The notes beneath the pieces were generated by a model. That model was not told the DNA's origin. It saw only the letters and a program-made list of their open reading frames with translations, and searched no databases. Positions 35,535 through 43,596 of a DNA stretch of 64,000 bases are shown here, one piece after another. The stretch covers positions 372,001 to 436,000 of the forward strand of contig CAZHLJ010000001.1 of NCBI GenBank assembly GCA_964533215.1, given 5' to 3'. How positions within the stretch are numbered: position 1 is the first letter of the stretch; each line of letters opens with the position of its first letter. The position numbers and the translations under genes were made by a program. This stretch comes from Bact-08 sp964533215 (GTDB taxonomy: Bacteria; Bacteroidota; Bacteroidia; Bacteroidales; UBA932).

Positions 35535-36971
35535 TCAACTCTTTTTCTTTTTATCCGAGAATCCCTTTCTATCCATTTTTCCCCAAGATTTAACCTTGAT
35601 AAAGTGATAAAAGTTTCCTCTCAGTGCTGACCATAAATTAAGAGGATGATAGATAAAAGGTTCGATAAGTGAAGAAAGGATAAGCTTCAGTATATCTTTT
35701 ATTTTTTTGTACCGGGCAAATGAATATTCTTCATAAATTATAGCCCATGCAGAGTATGTTACTGAGAAGAGATATGTGAAACCAAAAAGAAGAGCAAAGA
35801 AAGGCCAGTTAGGACTGCCTAGTAGCACGATTAAAATAAAATATAAAATTCCAATAGTCTCAAGTATAGGAGACAGCCATTCAAAAATATACCAATATGG
35901 AAGGCCCAGCATACCTAAATTGCCATAATTATGATTGAATAAAATTCTTTTATGTTTGACTATAGTCTCAATTGTGCCTCTCATCCATCTGTTACGCTGC
36001 CTTACAAGAGTCTTAATATTCTCAGGGACCTCTGTCCAGCATAAAGGGTCGGGGATATATACTACACGGTATTTTTGATCGTTTTCAAGCATATAACGTC
36101 GCATACGTACAACAAGTTCCATATCTTCCCCAACGGTGTTGGTGTCATACCCGCCAACCTTCAGAACGATTTCACGATCAAAAATTCCTAAGGCTCCTGA
36201 AATTATAATCAATCCATTAAGGCGGCTCCAAGCCATTCTGTTCATTAGAAAAGCTCTGCTGTATTCAAGAACCTGAAAACGTGCGATTAAATTTTTAGGC
36301 AAATTGATCTCAATGATTTTACCGTCTTTTACTTTGCATGAATTGGCAACTCTTATCACCCCTCCTGCTGCAATAACTCTTTCCTTGTCATTTTCGAGGA
36401 ATGGCTTTATCATTCGCAGGATTGCATCTTCCTCCAGAATGCAGTCTACATCTATACTTACTATATACTTGTTTTTCGAAAAATTAATGCCGGCATTCAA
36501 TGAATCTGCTTTGCCTCCGTTAAATTTATCAATAACGGTCAATCTATTATATGCTTTGTTGGAAGATCGGTATATTCCTCGGACCTCTTTTGTGGGGATT
36601 GTGTAATTCAAGAGGAAGTCAATTTTAACCAGACTGTAGTGTGAAATCAATTTTTCCATCGTATCGTCCTTGCTCCCATCATTGATGATAATAACTTCAA
36701 AATCATTGTAATGAATGGAAAGTAAAGATCTGATATTCTCGATAATAGTCTTTCCTTCGTTGTATGATGGAGCCAGTATGCTTACCGAAGGGGCAAGGGG
36801 AGATGAAATTATTGTAGCATAGTTTGTGAAACTATTCTTCCTTAGATAATTGATCATCTCAATACCGGATATCACAGACATGATAAGGTATGATGAAAAA
36901 ATACCAAGTGCGAAAATGAATATTACATTTACAACAATTATGTTTAGTATGGTTATTATTTCATAGATCAT
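35535..36971 (-). CDS. Processive membrane glycosyltransferase family 2 (PgaC/BcsA-like synthase)
   Basis: A 478-residue synthase. N-terminal helices (about 5-35) precede a GT-A domain with SILAPSYNEG, NDGSKDDT, the metal DVD in SIDVDCILE, the base in VGEDMELVVRM and the acceptor motif QRNRWMRG, the Q/RXXRW of processive beta-glycan synthases. Several C-terminal helices follow. ATG 36971 is chosen because GAGG precedes it and because it gives an ATGA overlap with the HEAT gene; the frame could start at 36983. It would polymerise a beta-linked glycan and extrude it, with the YaiO barrel as outer-membrane exit. Confidence 0.87.
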   Translation of the reverse strand: MIYEIITILNIIVVNVIFIFALGIFSSYLIMSVISGIEMINYLRKNSFTNYATIISSPLAPSVSILAPSYNEGKTIIENIRSLLSIHYNDFEVIIINDGSKDDTMEKLISHYSLVKIDFLLNYTIPTKEVRGIYRSSNKAYNRLTVIDKFNGGKADSLNAGINFSKNKYIVSIDVDCILEEDAILRMIKPFLENDKERVIAAGGVIRVANSCKVKDGKIIEINLPKNLIARFQVLEYSRAFLMNRMAWSRLNGLIIISGALGIFDREIVLKVGGYDTNTVGEDMELVVRMRRYMLENDQKYRVVYIPDPLCWTEVPENIKTLVRQRNRWMRGTIETIVKHKRILFNHNYGNLGMLGLPYWYIFEWLSPILETIGILYFILIVLLGSPNWPFFALLFGFTYLFSVTYSAWAIIYEEYSFARYKKIKDILKLILSSLIEPFIYHPLNLWSALRGNFYHFIKVKSWGKMDRKGFSDKKKKS

Positions 36972-38380
36972 GATACCTCGCATTTTGCATGGTTTATAAC
37001 CTTAATCAGCAGAGGATCGGCATCTGCAAGTATGGAGTCAAGTACTGCAGAATATTCAGTACTACCGGTAATAAGCCCTCTAGCCGCCAGGATCCGAAGA
37101 TTTATATTTGTCTCATTCAGAAGTACACTTTTTAAAAATGGTATGTTTACAAGATCGTTGATAGAATTCAACGCTCTGACTATTTCGATTTTATTTAGAA
37201 TCTCCTCCTCCGGGAATAGGGCTTTCAGCTTTTCAACAGAACCGCTGACCTCCATTTTGCCTAGAGTGCAGATTGCTTCCCTCCTGATTTCTCCGTTTTC
37301 ATTGTCAAGGAGAATGGAAACCAATTCTGTATTATGGAACTGATTGAAAAAGGCAATCATTTTAAGAGCAAAAATTACGATTTCCTTATTTGAACTATTC
37401 AGCAATTGGCCAAAGTCCGGAGTGGTTCCGTTTTTTTCCAAAATATCCAGAAGATTTATTTGTCCCCATTGAGAAATTTGAACATTGGGAAAGTTGTTGA
37501 AAATGTCGGGATTCTCTGAGTTAAGTTTAATCCAAGCCAACTGAGCTTCAAGTCGAAGTATGCTGTTCCGGGAACTCATGTGTTTATATATTAAATCGGA
37601 GGCTTCTGTAATATTCATCTGAGCCAGCTCCCTGAATCCTTTTGCCCTTACGTTCCAAAGCCAACTTTTTGCTTTTTTTATTGAATATCTCTTTAGCCCG
37701 GAAAGAAGGTACAAATCGACCAACTTCTTTGCGCTATCGCCGGTTATAACAGAATGGAGAAAAAGCAACTCTGTTGTAAAGATATCTCTGTTTATCTTGT
37801 TCCGGAAGTCCATTTTCAAGGATGTTGTCACTGATTCTCTCTGCTCTTCGTAAATCCATTCGATAAGTATGTTGCGGTATCTTTCTCTGATTTTGTTCCC
37901 CCTCAGTCTGATACTAAGTTTATATAGGCGTCTTGCGACAACAATTAAAGAGAGAATTATCGATGATAGAATGAAAAATACATTGACATATATTATCAGA
38001 CGATAGAAAATATTCGACTTCTTATAGTAGCTAAGGATTATATCCATGAGAGGCTGCTTATGCTTAATTTTATCTGATTCATGATAAATGGGGAGGATCG
38101 CTTGCCTACTTGCATTTATGAGCGTTTTTGAAAGAGTGTCTGGACTGGAGGCTTTCTTTACTATAAGACGCTGCCCTTTTTCAATTATTTTGCCATCAGA
38201 GAGATCATTCCATTTTATCAGTGAATCCAAAGGGATATCATACGTGTTTGAAATTCCGTGGGAAGTTTCTCCCTGTTTTACGATATGGTATATAGTGCCG
38301 ACAGAATCTTGCCCATAGGCAAACTTGCCTATGAAAATAAAGAGAATTATACAAAGTTGTCTTGCAGTACAAAATCTCAT
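36968..38380 (-). CDS. LysM-TM-HEAT-repeat protein of the exopolysaccharide operon
   Basis: A 470-residue protein with an unusual layout: a signal peptide (1-23), one LysM domain (about 30-75, IYHIVKQGETSHGIS ... KGQRLIV), a linker, one membrane helix (127-149) and then a long helical part (about 160-465) built of HEAT-like repeats such as IRREAICTLGKMEVSGS and LRILAARGLI. The LysM would bind peptidoglycan or GlcNAc polymer in the periplasm while the HEAT repeats sit in the cytosol, where they could dock the synthase or the receiver protein. It overlaps the GT2 gene by 4 bases and follows the YaiO gene by 20. Confidence 0.8.
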   Translation of the reverse strand: MRFCTARQLCIILFIFIGKFAYGQDSVGTIYHIVKQGETSHGISNTYDIPLDSLIKWNDLSDGKIIEKGQRLIVKKASSPDTLSKTLINASRQAILPIYHESDKIKHKQPLMDIILSYYKKSNIFYRLIIYVNVFFILSSIILSLIVVARRLYKLSIRLRGNKIRERYRNILIEWIYEEQRESVTTSLKMDFRNKINRDIFTTELLFLHSVITGDSAKKLVDLYLLSGLKRYSIKKAKSWLWNVRAKGFRELAQMNITEASDLIYKHMSSRNSILRLEAQLAWIKLNSENPDIFNNFPNVQISQWGQINLLDILEKNGTTPDFGQLLNSSNKEIVIFALKMIAFFNQFHNTELVSILLDNENGEIRREAICTLGKMEVSGSVEKLKALFPEEEILNKIEIVRALNSINDLVNIPFLKSVLLNETNINLRILAARGLITGSTEYSAVLDSILADADPLLIKVINHAKCEVS

Positions 38381-38400
38381 ATTTGAAGATTATTTATATA

Positions 38401-39693
38401 TCAGAACATAAATCCAAATCCGGCATCAATAGAGTAACGGTTTATCCTCTTACCCGCTTTAATCTCTTCCCTGGCATAGCCTGTACCACAATTGAATATA
38501 AACCTGTGGGCGATCTTTTGCTGATAGTCCAATGATATTTTTTTGGATTTCAGATAGTTTGTATTGGGATTATATGCATATTGCTGCTCTTCCGGGGACA
38601 TTCCTGTGCCTAGGGTCAACGACAGATAATTTTCTGCATCCTTGAAGTAACGTCTTATTGTCAGATTTACAGAACCGGACAAGTTTTTATCTCCCGGCGT
38701 TAAATAGGGTCTCAAGGAAAACCAGTAGTTACCTGCATATTTGCCAATTGTGCCAGTATAGATCATGACCATACTTGAATCAAAGGCAAATAAACGCTTT
38801 TGGTCAAAGTTCATGTACCTTATTCCGACAGATAGTTCAAATCCCGCCGGCAATTTGAAGTATGGCTCAAAAGTAAATCTGGAAAATGGGAAGTTTGTTT
38901 TATTCGAAAATCCGGTATTAAGATAAAGATATATACCTTTTGCGATTGACGGGTATGCATCTATTTCAAACTGATGACCGTCCTGATTGAACCTTCTTGC
39001 ATAATTATAACGGATCGTTACAGTTCCTAACCCGGATGTCTTACGACCTAAGGATGTAGAAGAAAAAATCCAAGGAGTGTCATTATCGAAGGCGTATACT
39101 CCATATGTAATACCTATTTTGTTAACCCGGCTTTCTCTCTTTATGGTAAGCAGCTTATCTGAAGCCTCTTTGTTCTGGGGATTCCTTTCAATCAACGTAT
39201 TCAGTATTTTTACGGCACTTTGGTAGTCACCGGTAGCATCCATTGCGCGGGCCTTTTTATATAGAAAAGTTTCATCATTCGGGTGGAAAGAGAGGCCTTT
39301 GTCTGAATAATTAATGGACCTGATATAGTCCCCACAATAATATTCATTGTCTATCAATGCATCCATGGCATCGTAATATCCTGCTTTTGACTTTAATACT
39401 GTACTTAAGACAACTCTCGCCGAATCATATTTTGCATCCCACGAGTAAGTTCTTCCGATCAATACTGTCGCATCCCAATAAGTGCTGTCTATAGACAAAA
39501 TCTGTCGGCATATCCTGCGGGCCTCCTCTCTTTCTTTATTATAAGCATGTTGACGGGCGTTGTAAAACAAGTACTCGATAGAAGATGTGTCAGACAGCGG
39601 TGTATGCTGCTGAGCAAGAATAGTCTGTTTTTGATTAAAACTGGATATGGATGTTAAAAAGACTATTAATGAATATTTTAAAAAATTATTCAT
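38401..39693 (-). CDS. TPR plus YaiO-family outer-membrane beta-barrel protein
   Basis: A 430-residue protein with a signal peptide (to about 27), TPR repeats (about 40-185, such as ALDATGDYQSAVKILNTLI) and a C-terminal barrel (about 195-430) of alternating aromatic strands ending in Phe. The barrel matches the YaiO outer-membrane family. TPR plus barrel is the arrangement of PgaA and AlgK/AlgE-type exporters, in which the TPR part guides polymer to the pore. It is 7 bases after the receiver gene and ahead of the HEAT and synthase genes. Confidence 0.85.
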   Translation of the reverse strand: MNNFLKYSLIVFLTSISSFNQKQTILAQQHTPLSDTSSIEYLFYNARQHAYNKEREEARRICRQILSIDSTYWDATVLIGRTYSWDAKYDSARVVLSTVLKSKAGYYDAMDALIDNEYYCGDYIRSINYSDKGLSFHPNDETFLYKKARAMDATGDYQSAVKILNTLIERNPQNKEASDKLLTIKRESRVNKIGITYGVYAFDNDTPWIFSSTSLGRKTSGLGTVTIRYNYARRFNQDGHQFEIDAYPSIAKGIYLYLNTGFSNKTNFPFSRFTFEPYFKLPAGFELSVGIRYMNFDQKRLFAFDSSMVMIYTGTIGKYAGNYWFSLRPYLTPGDKNLSGSVNLTIRRYFKDAENYLSLTLGTGMSPEEQQYAYNPNTNYLKSKKISLDYQQKIAHRFIFNCGTGYAREEIKAGKRINRYSIDAGFGFMF

Positions 39694-39700
39694 TTAAATA

Positions 39701-40063
39701 TTATCGTTTGATCAAAAGTTTGCTGATCCGTACTGATAGTTCGTTTGGGCTGAATGGTTTGGTGACATAGTCGTCTGCTCCCAGTTGGAAAGTTTGAAGG
39801 ACCGTTTCTTCGTTTCCCATCTGCGATAGTACAATAATGGGCGTTGTCAATTTAAGTTCGTTCCGGATAATGTTAATCAATTCCAATCCACTTACAAAAG
39901 GCATAAGCAGGTCAGTTATTATAATATCATACTTGTTGTTCCTGACCTTTTCAGAAGCTTGGTTTCCATCGCTTGCGACATCGATTTCATAGCCTGAACT
40001 TTTAAGCTTATGTTCAATGGCCTTTATCATCATAATATCATCATCGCAGATTAGAATTTTCAT
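39701..40063 (-). CDS. Stand-alone response regulator receiver domain (CheY-like)
   Basis: A 120-residue receiver domain with no output domain. The acidic pocket is DDD at 7-9, the phosphoacceptor is Asp51 in ITDLLMP, Ser80 lies in VLSQMG and the conserved Lys102 in VTKPFSP. The ATG at 40063 gives a complete domain; the open frame runs another 23 codons upstream without a family match and overlaps the threonine-synthase-like gene. It is the first gene of the five-gene exopolysaccharide-type operon, so it probably controls secretion by protein contact, as CheY-like proteins do. No sensor kinase lies in the window. Confidence 0.9.
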   Translation of the reverse strand: MKILICDDDIMMIKAIEHKLKSSGYEIDVASDGNQASEKVRNNKYDIIITDLLMPFVSGLELINIIRNELKLTTPIIVLSQMGNEETVLQTFQLGADDYVTKPFSPNELSVRISKLLIKR

Positions 40064-40075
40064 AATCAAACAACG

Positions 40076-40112
40076 TGTAAAATTTCTAATCAAATATAGA
40101 AAAAATTTTACA
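40076..40112. repeat. Inverted repeat between the threonine-synthase-like and receiver genes
   Basis: TGTAAAATTT (40076-40085) and AAATTTTACA (40103-40112) are a perfect 10-base inverted repeat with a 17-base AT-rich spacer. It ends 13 bases before the receiver start codon. No T run follows on either strand, so it looks like an operator or leader hairpin rather than a classical terminator. Confidence 0.55.
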
Positions 40113-40115
40113 TTT

Positions 40116-41225
40116 CTAGAGTAAAGTTTCAATTTTTGTAGATGCTTTCAATCCTGTTCCAGTCAGAACAATAACTATCCGTTGACCCTGTCTTGTTTTG
40201 CCGATATATTGTTTAAGTGCAGCTACTGCCGAAGCGGAGGAAGGCTCTATGTAAATCCCTTGCAAGGCCGAGGCCTTCAATGCTTCTATTATGGTTGCAT
40301 CATCGACTGTGACAAAGTCGCCACCTGTCTTAATGACAGCTTCAACGATTTGTTTCAACCTTACAGGCTTTTGAATGGCAATTCCCTCGGCAATTGATGG
40401 ATTATCGGATGGGACAGATGTCTGCTTTCCTTCTATGTAGTCTTTCAATGGCGAACACCTTTCACTTTGAACAGCGACCAATTTTGGGAAACGATCGATT
40501 ATTCCTGCCATTTTCATCTCCCGAAGGCCAATGTAGATGCCTAATATCTGAGAGCCGCTTCCAACCGGTGCGAAAAGGTAGTCCGGAGCCTGCCAGTTCA
40601 TCTGTTCAAGTATCTCGTAAATAACAGTTTTTGTGCCATGTAAGAAATAGGGATTCCACGCGTGGGCAGCATAATAACTCTTCTGAGCCTCTTCCATTGC
40701 TGCATTTGAGCAGTCAGAGCGGTTGCCTTCAATAAGATGTAGAGTTGCACCGTATGCCCTTACCTGTATCGTTTTTCCAATAGAATTGCCGGCGGGCATG
40801 AAAATATCGGCCTTTATTTTTGCCTTGGCACAATAGGCGGCAACTGCCGCAGCTGAGTTCCCGGAAGAATCTTCAACAATATCTTTAATCCCCAATTCGT
40901 TGCATTTGCTTATCATAACGGCTGCGCCGCGATCCTTGAATGATCCGGTGGGCATTATGAAATCTAATTTTCCATGAATTGGAAGGCCCCAGAATTCCAG
41001 AGGAACCAAAGGAGTGTAGCCTTCGTTGAAAGATATAGCAGAGCCGGGGTAGTCTAATGGGAGCACCTGACTGTATCTCCACATGGTTTTTTCTTCTGAC
41101 AACTGGTTTCTATCCAATAATGGTTTATAATCCAGATCAAGATAACTGCCGCATTTACATCGCCAGATTGGTTCGTCTGTATGATAATTTGCCCCGCATT
41201 CAGGACATATGAACTGGCAATCCAT
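40116..41225 (-). CDS. thrC: Threonine synthase-like PLP enzyme
   Basis: A 369-residue fold-type II PLP enzyme. A small zinc-ribbon-like start carries Cys7, Cys10, Cys23 and Cys25. The PLP Lys97 lies in PTGSFKDRGA, followed by EDSSGNSAAAVAAYC, the phosphate loop APVGSGSQILG and a C-terminal LTGTGLKAS. This is the short threonine synthase form that turns O-phosphohomoserine into threonine. A threonine-deaminase-like or other beta-replacement role remains possible, because Bacteroidales often have another ThrC. It lies 3 bases after the symporter gene in a two-gene unit. Confidence 0.78.
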   Translation of the reverse strand: MDCQFICPECGANYHTDEPIWRCKCGSYLDLDYKPLLDRNQLSEEKTMWRYSQVLPLDYPGSAISFNEGYTPLVPLEFWGLPIHGKLDFIMPTGSFKDRGAAVMISKCNELGIKDIVEDSSGNSAAAVAAYCAKAKIKADIFMPAGNSIGKTIQVRAYGATLHLIEGNRSDCSNAAMEEAQKSYYAAHAWNPYFLHGTKTVIYEILEQMNWQAPDYLFAPVGSGSQILGIYIGLREMKMAGIIDRFPKLVAVQSERCSPLKDYIEGKQTSVPSDNPSIAEGIAIQKPVRLKQIVEAVIKTGGDFVTVDDATIIEALKASALQGIYIEPSSASAVAALKQYIGKTRQGQRIVIVLTGTGLKASTKIETLL

Positions 41226-41228
41226 ATT

Positions 41229-42461
41229 TTATAGATTTATTATTTCTCCTTCGCTTTTAGCAACAATAACAGCTCCTGTAAGATCGCCCCACACGTTTAC
41301 GGCTGAACGTATCATGTCAAGAGGTTGTTGCACTACAAGCACAAGGGCTATTCCTTCCAAAGGCAGACCGACAGCTTTCAGCACAACGGCCAGGGTGACC
41401 AGTCCGGCCAATGGAATGCCTGCTGCTCCAACAGCTGCCAACAGGCTGGTTAGAATGACCACAATCTGTTGGACAGTAGAAAGTTCGATTCCATAAGCCT
41501 GTGCGACAAAAATTGCTGTGACGCATTCAAAAAGTGCCGTTCCATTCATGTTGACAGTATTGCCCAGAGGTAGGCAGAACCCTGCGATTTTACGTGACAC
41601 CCCTGTCTTTTCCTGTATGGCAGGCAGTGTTATGGGGAGAGAAGCGGCGGAGGAAGAGGTGAGAAAGGTTGTCAATAATCCGGTACCCATCTGCTTCATG
41701 AACTTGAATGGATTTTTATGAGTAAAAGCAACAAAAATTGCAGGTAATATGGCTAAACCCTGAATAAGGCAACCTCCTGCAATTATTGCCGCATAAATAC
41801 CAAGACTGCCGAACATAATTTTCAAAGCTTTAGGGGCCCCGGCCTGAGCTCCTACCATTGAGGAGACTACACCGAATAGACCAAAAGGGGCAAAACGGAT
41901 AACCAACATAGTTATCTTAAGCATAATCTCATATCCTCCATTAAATACATCTGTAAAAAGATTACGAGTCTTTTCGCTCGAAACCGTAATATAAGTTCCA
42001 AAGAGTATAGCAAAGAATATTACAGGCAGCATCTGCCCTTGGGACATTGCCTTAAAAATATTGTCAGGCACAATTGCAATAATCTGATCTATAAATGAAA
42101 TATCGGTGATGGTAATATCAGAAGCATTCTCTTGTAAATGTAGATCCACTCCAACTCCGGGTTGAAAAATATTTACTAGAAACAATCCTAACAAGCAGGC
42201 AATAAGGGTTGTGAAAAAATAGTAGGCAAGAGTCTTACCGGCAATCCTCCCAAAATCTGTTGTCTCTCCAATGCTGGAGACACCCATGACCAGAGCGCAG
42301 AATACAAGAGGAATAACTACCATTTGCAGACCTCTTAAAAATAGATCGCCCAACCATTTTGTGTAGCAAACATACTCATGACCAAAAACCCCTAGCAGAA
42401 TACCTAAACAAATTCCAATAAGTATCTGCCAAGGCAGTGCAAGCTTAAATTTTTTACCCAT
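41229..42461 (-). CDS. Dicarboxylate/amino acid:cation symporter (DAACS, GltP/DctA type)
   Basis: A 410-residue inner-membrane carrier with about eight helices and two re-entrant loops. Hairpin 1 is the serine-rich TSSSAASLPIT, the family signature NTVNMNGTALFE is intact, and the second hairpin contains AVGAAGIPLAG. This family imports glutamate, aspartate or C4-dicarboxylates with Na+ or H+. It is transcribed with the threonine-synthase-like gene, which fits amino-acid acquisition. It diverges from the GH16 gene over 97 bases. Confidence 0.92.
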   Translation of the reverse strand: MGKKFKLALPWQILIGICLGILLGVFGHEYVCYTKWLGDLFLRGLQMVVIPLVFCALVMGVSSIGETTDFGRIAGKTLAYYFFTTLIACLLGLFLVNIFQPGVGVDLHLQENASDITITDISFIDQIIAIVPDNIFKAMSQGQMLPVIFFAILFGTYITVSSEKTRNLFTDVFNGGYEIMLKITMLVIRFAPFGLFGVVSSMVGAQAGAPKALKIMFGSLGIYAAIIAGGCLIQGLAILPAIFVAFTHKNPFKFMKQMGTGLLTTFLTSSSAASLPITLPAIQEKTGVSRKIAGFCLPLGNTVNMNGTALFECVTAIFVAQAYGIELSTVQQIVVILTSLLAAVGAAGIPLAGLVTLAVVLKAVGLPLEGIALVLVVQQPLDMIRSAVNVWGDLTGAVIVAKSEGEIINL

Positions 42462-42558
42462 AAAAAATGATATTAGAATATTAATCTTCTCAACTGGGTA
42501 TAAATATAGTATTTAAAGAACATATCCGCAGAATATTTGTTCTTCTATAAATGCTTTC

Positions 42559-43596
42559 ATGAATAGATTTTCTATTATACCTTGTCTGTTGTTATTCTTT
42601 TCATCTTTTGTCTCTTGCACTGAAGAGTCCAATGAGCCTTTAAATGAAGAAATAGTTGCTGTATCCATGCTCTCCTTTACTCCTGCAACAGGCTCGTTCT
42701 ACCCAAAAGATAATGTAACTTCTTCTCTTATTGTGAAAAATAGTGGTAACACACGTTGGAAATACTGGATAGGGTGTAGTTTGAAGAATAAAATGGAAAA
42801 TTGGTACGATCTCCCGGTTGATACTATATCTCTTTCCCCCGGCCAGGTTTCCGGGATTATAAGGATGAAGTGGATTGTCCCATCATCCACGCCAATTACA
42901 TCAGGAGATTATTCGGTAAGGGTGGCAATCTGGAAAGACGACCCATCTGGGGTTAATCCGGAAAGATTGACCTATATTGATTCGATTAGTTCGTTTTCTG
43001 TATTCAATCTCTTTGAACAATTCGAAACCCTGGATGAGAATATTTGGTCGGTGATCAACAAGTCTACCCCGGGGTATGGTCTGTTTAAGGCTCAAAATAT
43101 AATCATCCAAGGAGGAACTCTTTCAATTTTATATCCAAAAAACACTAAGGATGGGGGAGAGGTAAGATCGGCGTCATCTTCATTCAAATATGGCTCATAC
43201 AGAGCTAGCATCAGGCCGCCGTCACAACTGCCAGGAACATATACCACTTTTTTTCTTTATAATTCTGTAACATTGGATGAGATTGATATTGAGCTATGGA
43301 ATGATAATTCGAGGCAGGTTACATTTACTACATGGGTTGCCGAGAAAAAGAGGTATTCCAAAAGTGTGATACTGAATTATAATCCTAGTGAACAATTTCA
43401 TGAGTACAGAATAGATTATTACCCCTCTGAGACTAGTTTCTGGGTTGATAATGTAAAGATTGGTTCGACCAATGTCCAGGCAGATATACCAAAGAGCAAC
43501 ATGTCCGTATATATTAATGGTTGGTGGCCAAAGTGGATGACAGGCACTACTGTGCAGACAGACAAGTATGCTGTTTACGAATGGATAAAGTTTTAA
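42559..43596 (+). CDS. Glycoside hydrolase family 16 lipoprotein
   Basis: A 345-residue lipoprotein with lipobox FVSC (Cys20). An N-terminal Ig-like region (about 30-152) is followed by the GH16 jelly-roll. The catalytic motif is LDEIDIELW, giving nucleophile Glu241, assisting Asp243 and acid/base Glu245. GH16 enzymes cut beta-1,3/1,4-glucans, galactans or similar polymers. It stands alone and is not in a SusCD locus; its end overlaps the convergent phosphatase gene by 4 bases. It may act on host or diet glycan, or trim the bacterium's own exopolysaccharide from the locus at 33509-40063. Confidence 0.87.
   Translation: MNRFSIIPCLLLFFSSFVSCTEESNEPLNEEIVAVSMLSFTPATGSFYPKDNVTSSLIVKNSGNTRWKYWIGCSLKNKMENWYDLPVDTISLSPGQVSGIIRMKWIVPSSTPITSGDYSVRVAIWKDDPSGVNPERLTYIDSISSFSVFNLFEQFETLDENIWSVINKSTPGYGLFKAQNIIIQGGTLSILYPKNTKDGGEVRSASSSFKYGSYRASIRPPSQLPGTYTTFFLYNSVTLDEIDIELWNDNSRQVTFTTWVAEKKRYSKSVILNYNPSEQFHEYRIDYYPSETSFWVDNVKIGSTNVQADIPKSNMSVYINGWWPKWMTGTTVQTDKYAVYEWIKF

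Noticed and set aside
40064..40132. 23 extra codons at the start of the receiver gene
   Set aside because: They precede a complete receiver domain, overlap the threonine-synthase-like gene and contain the inverted repeat.
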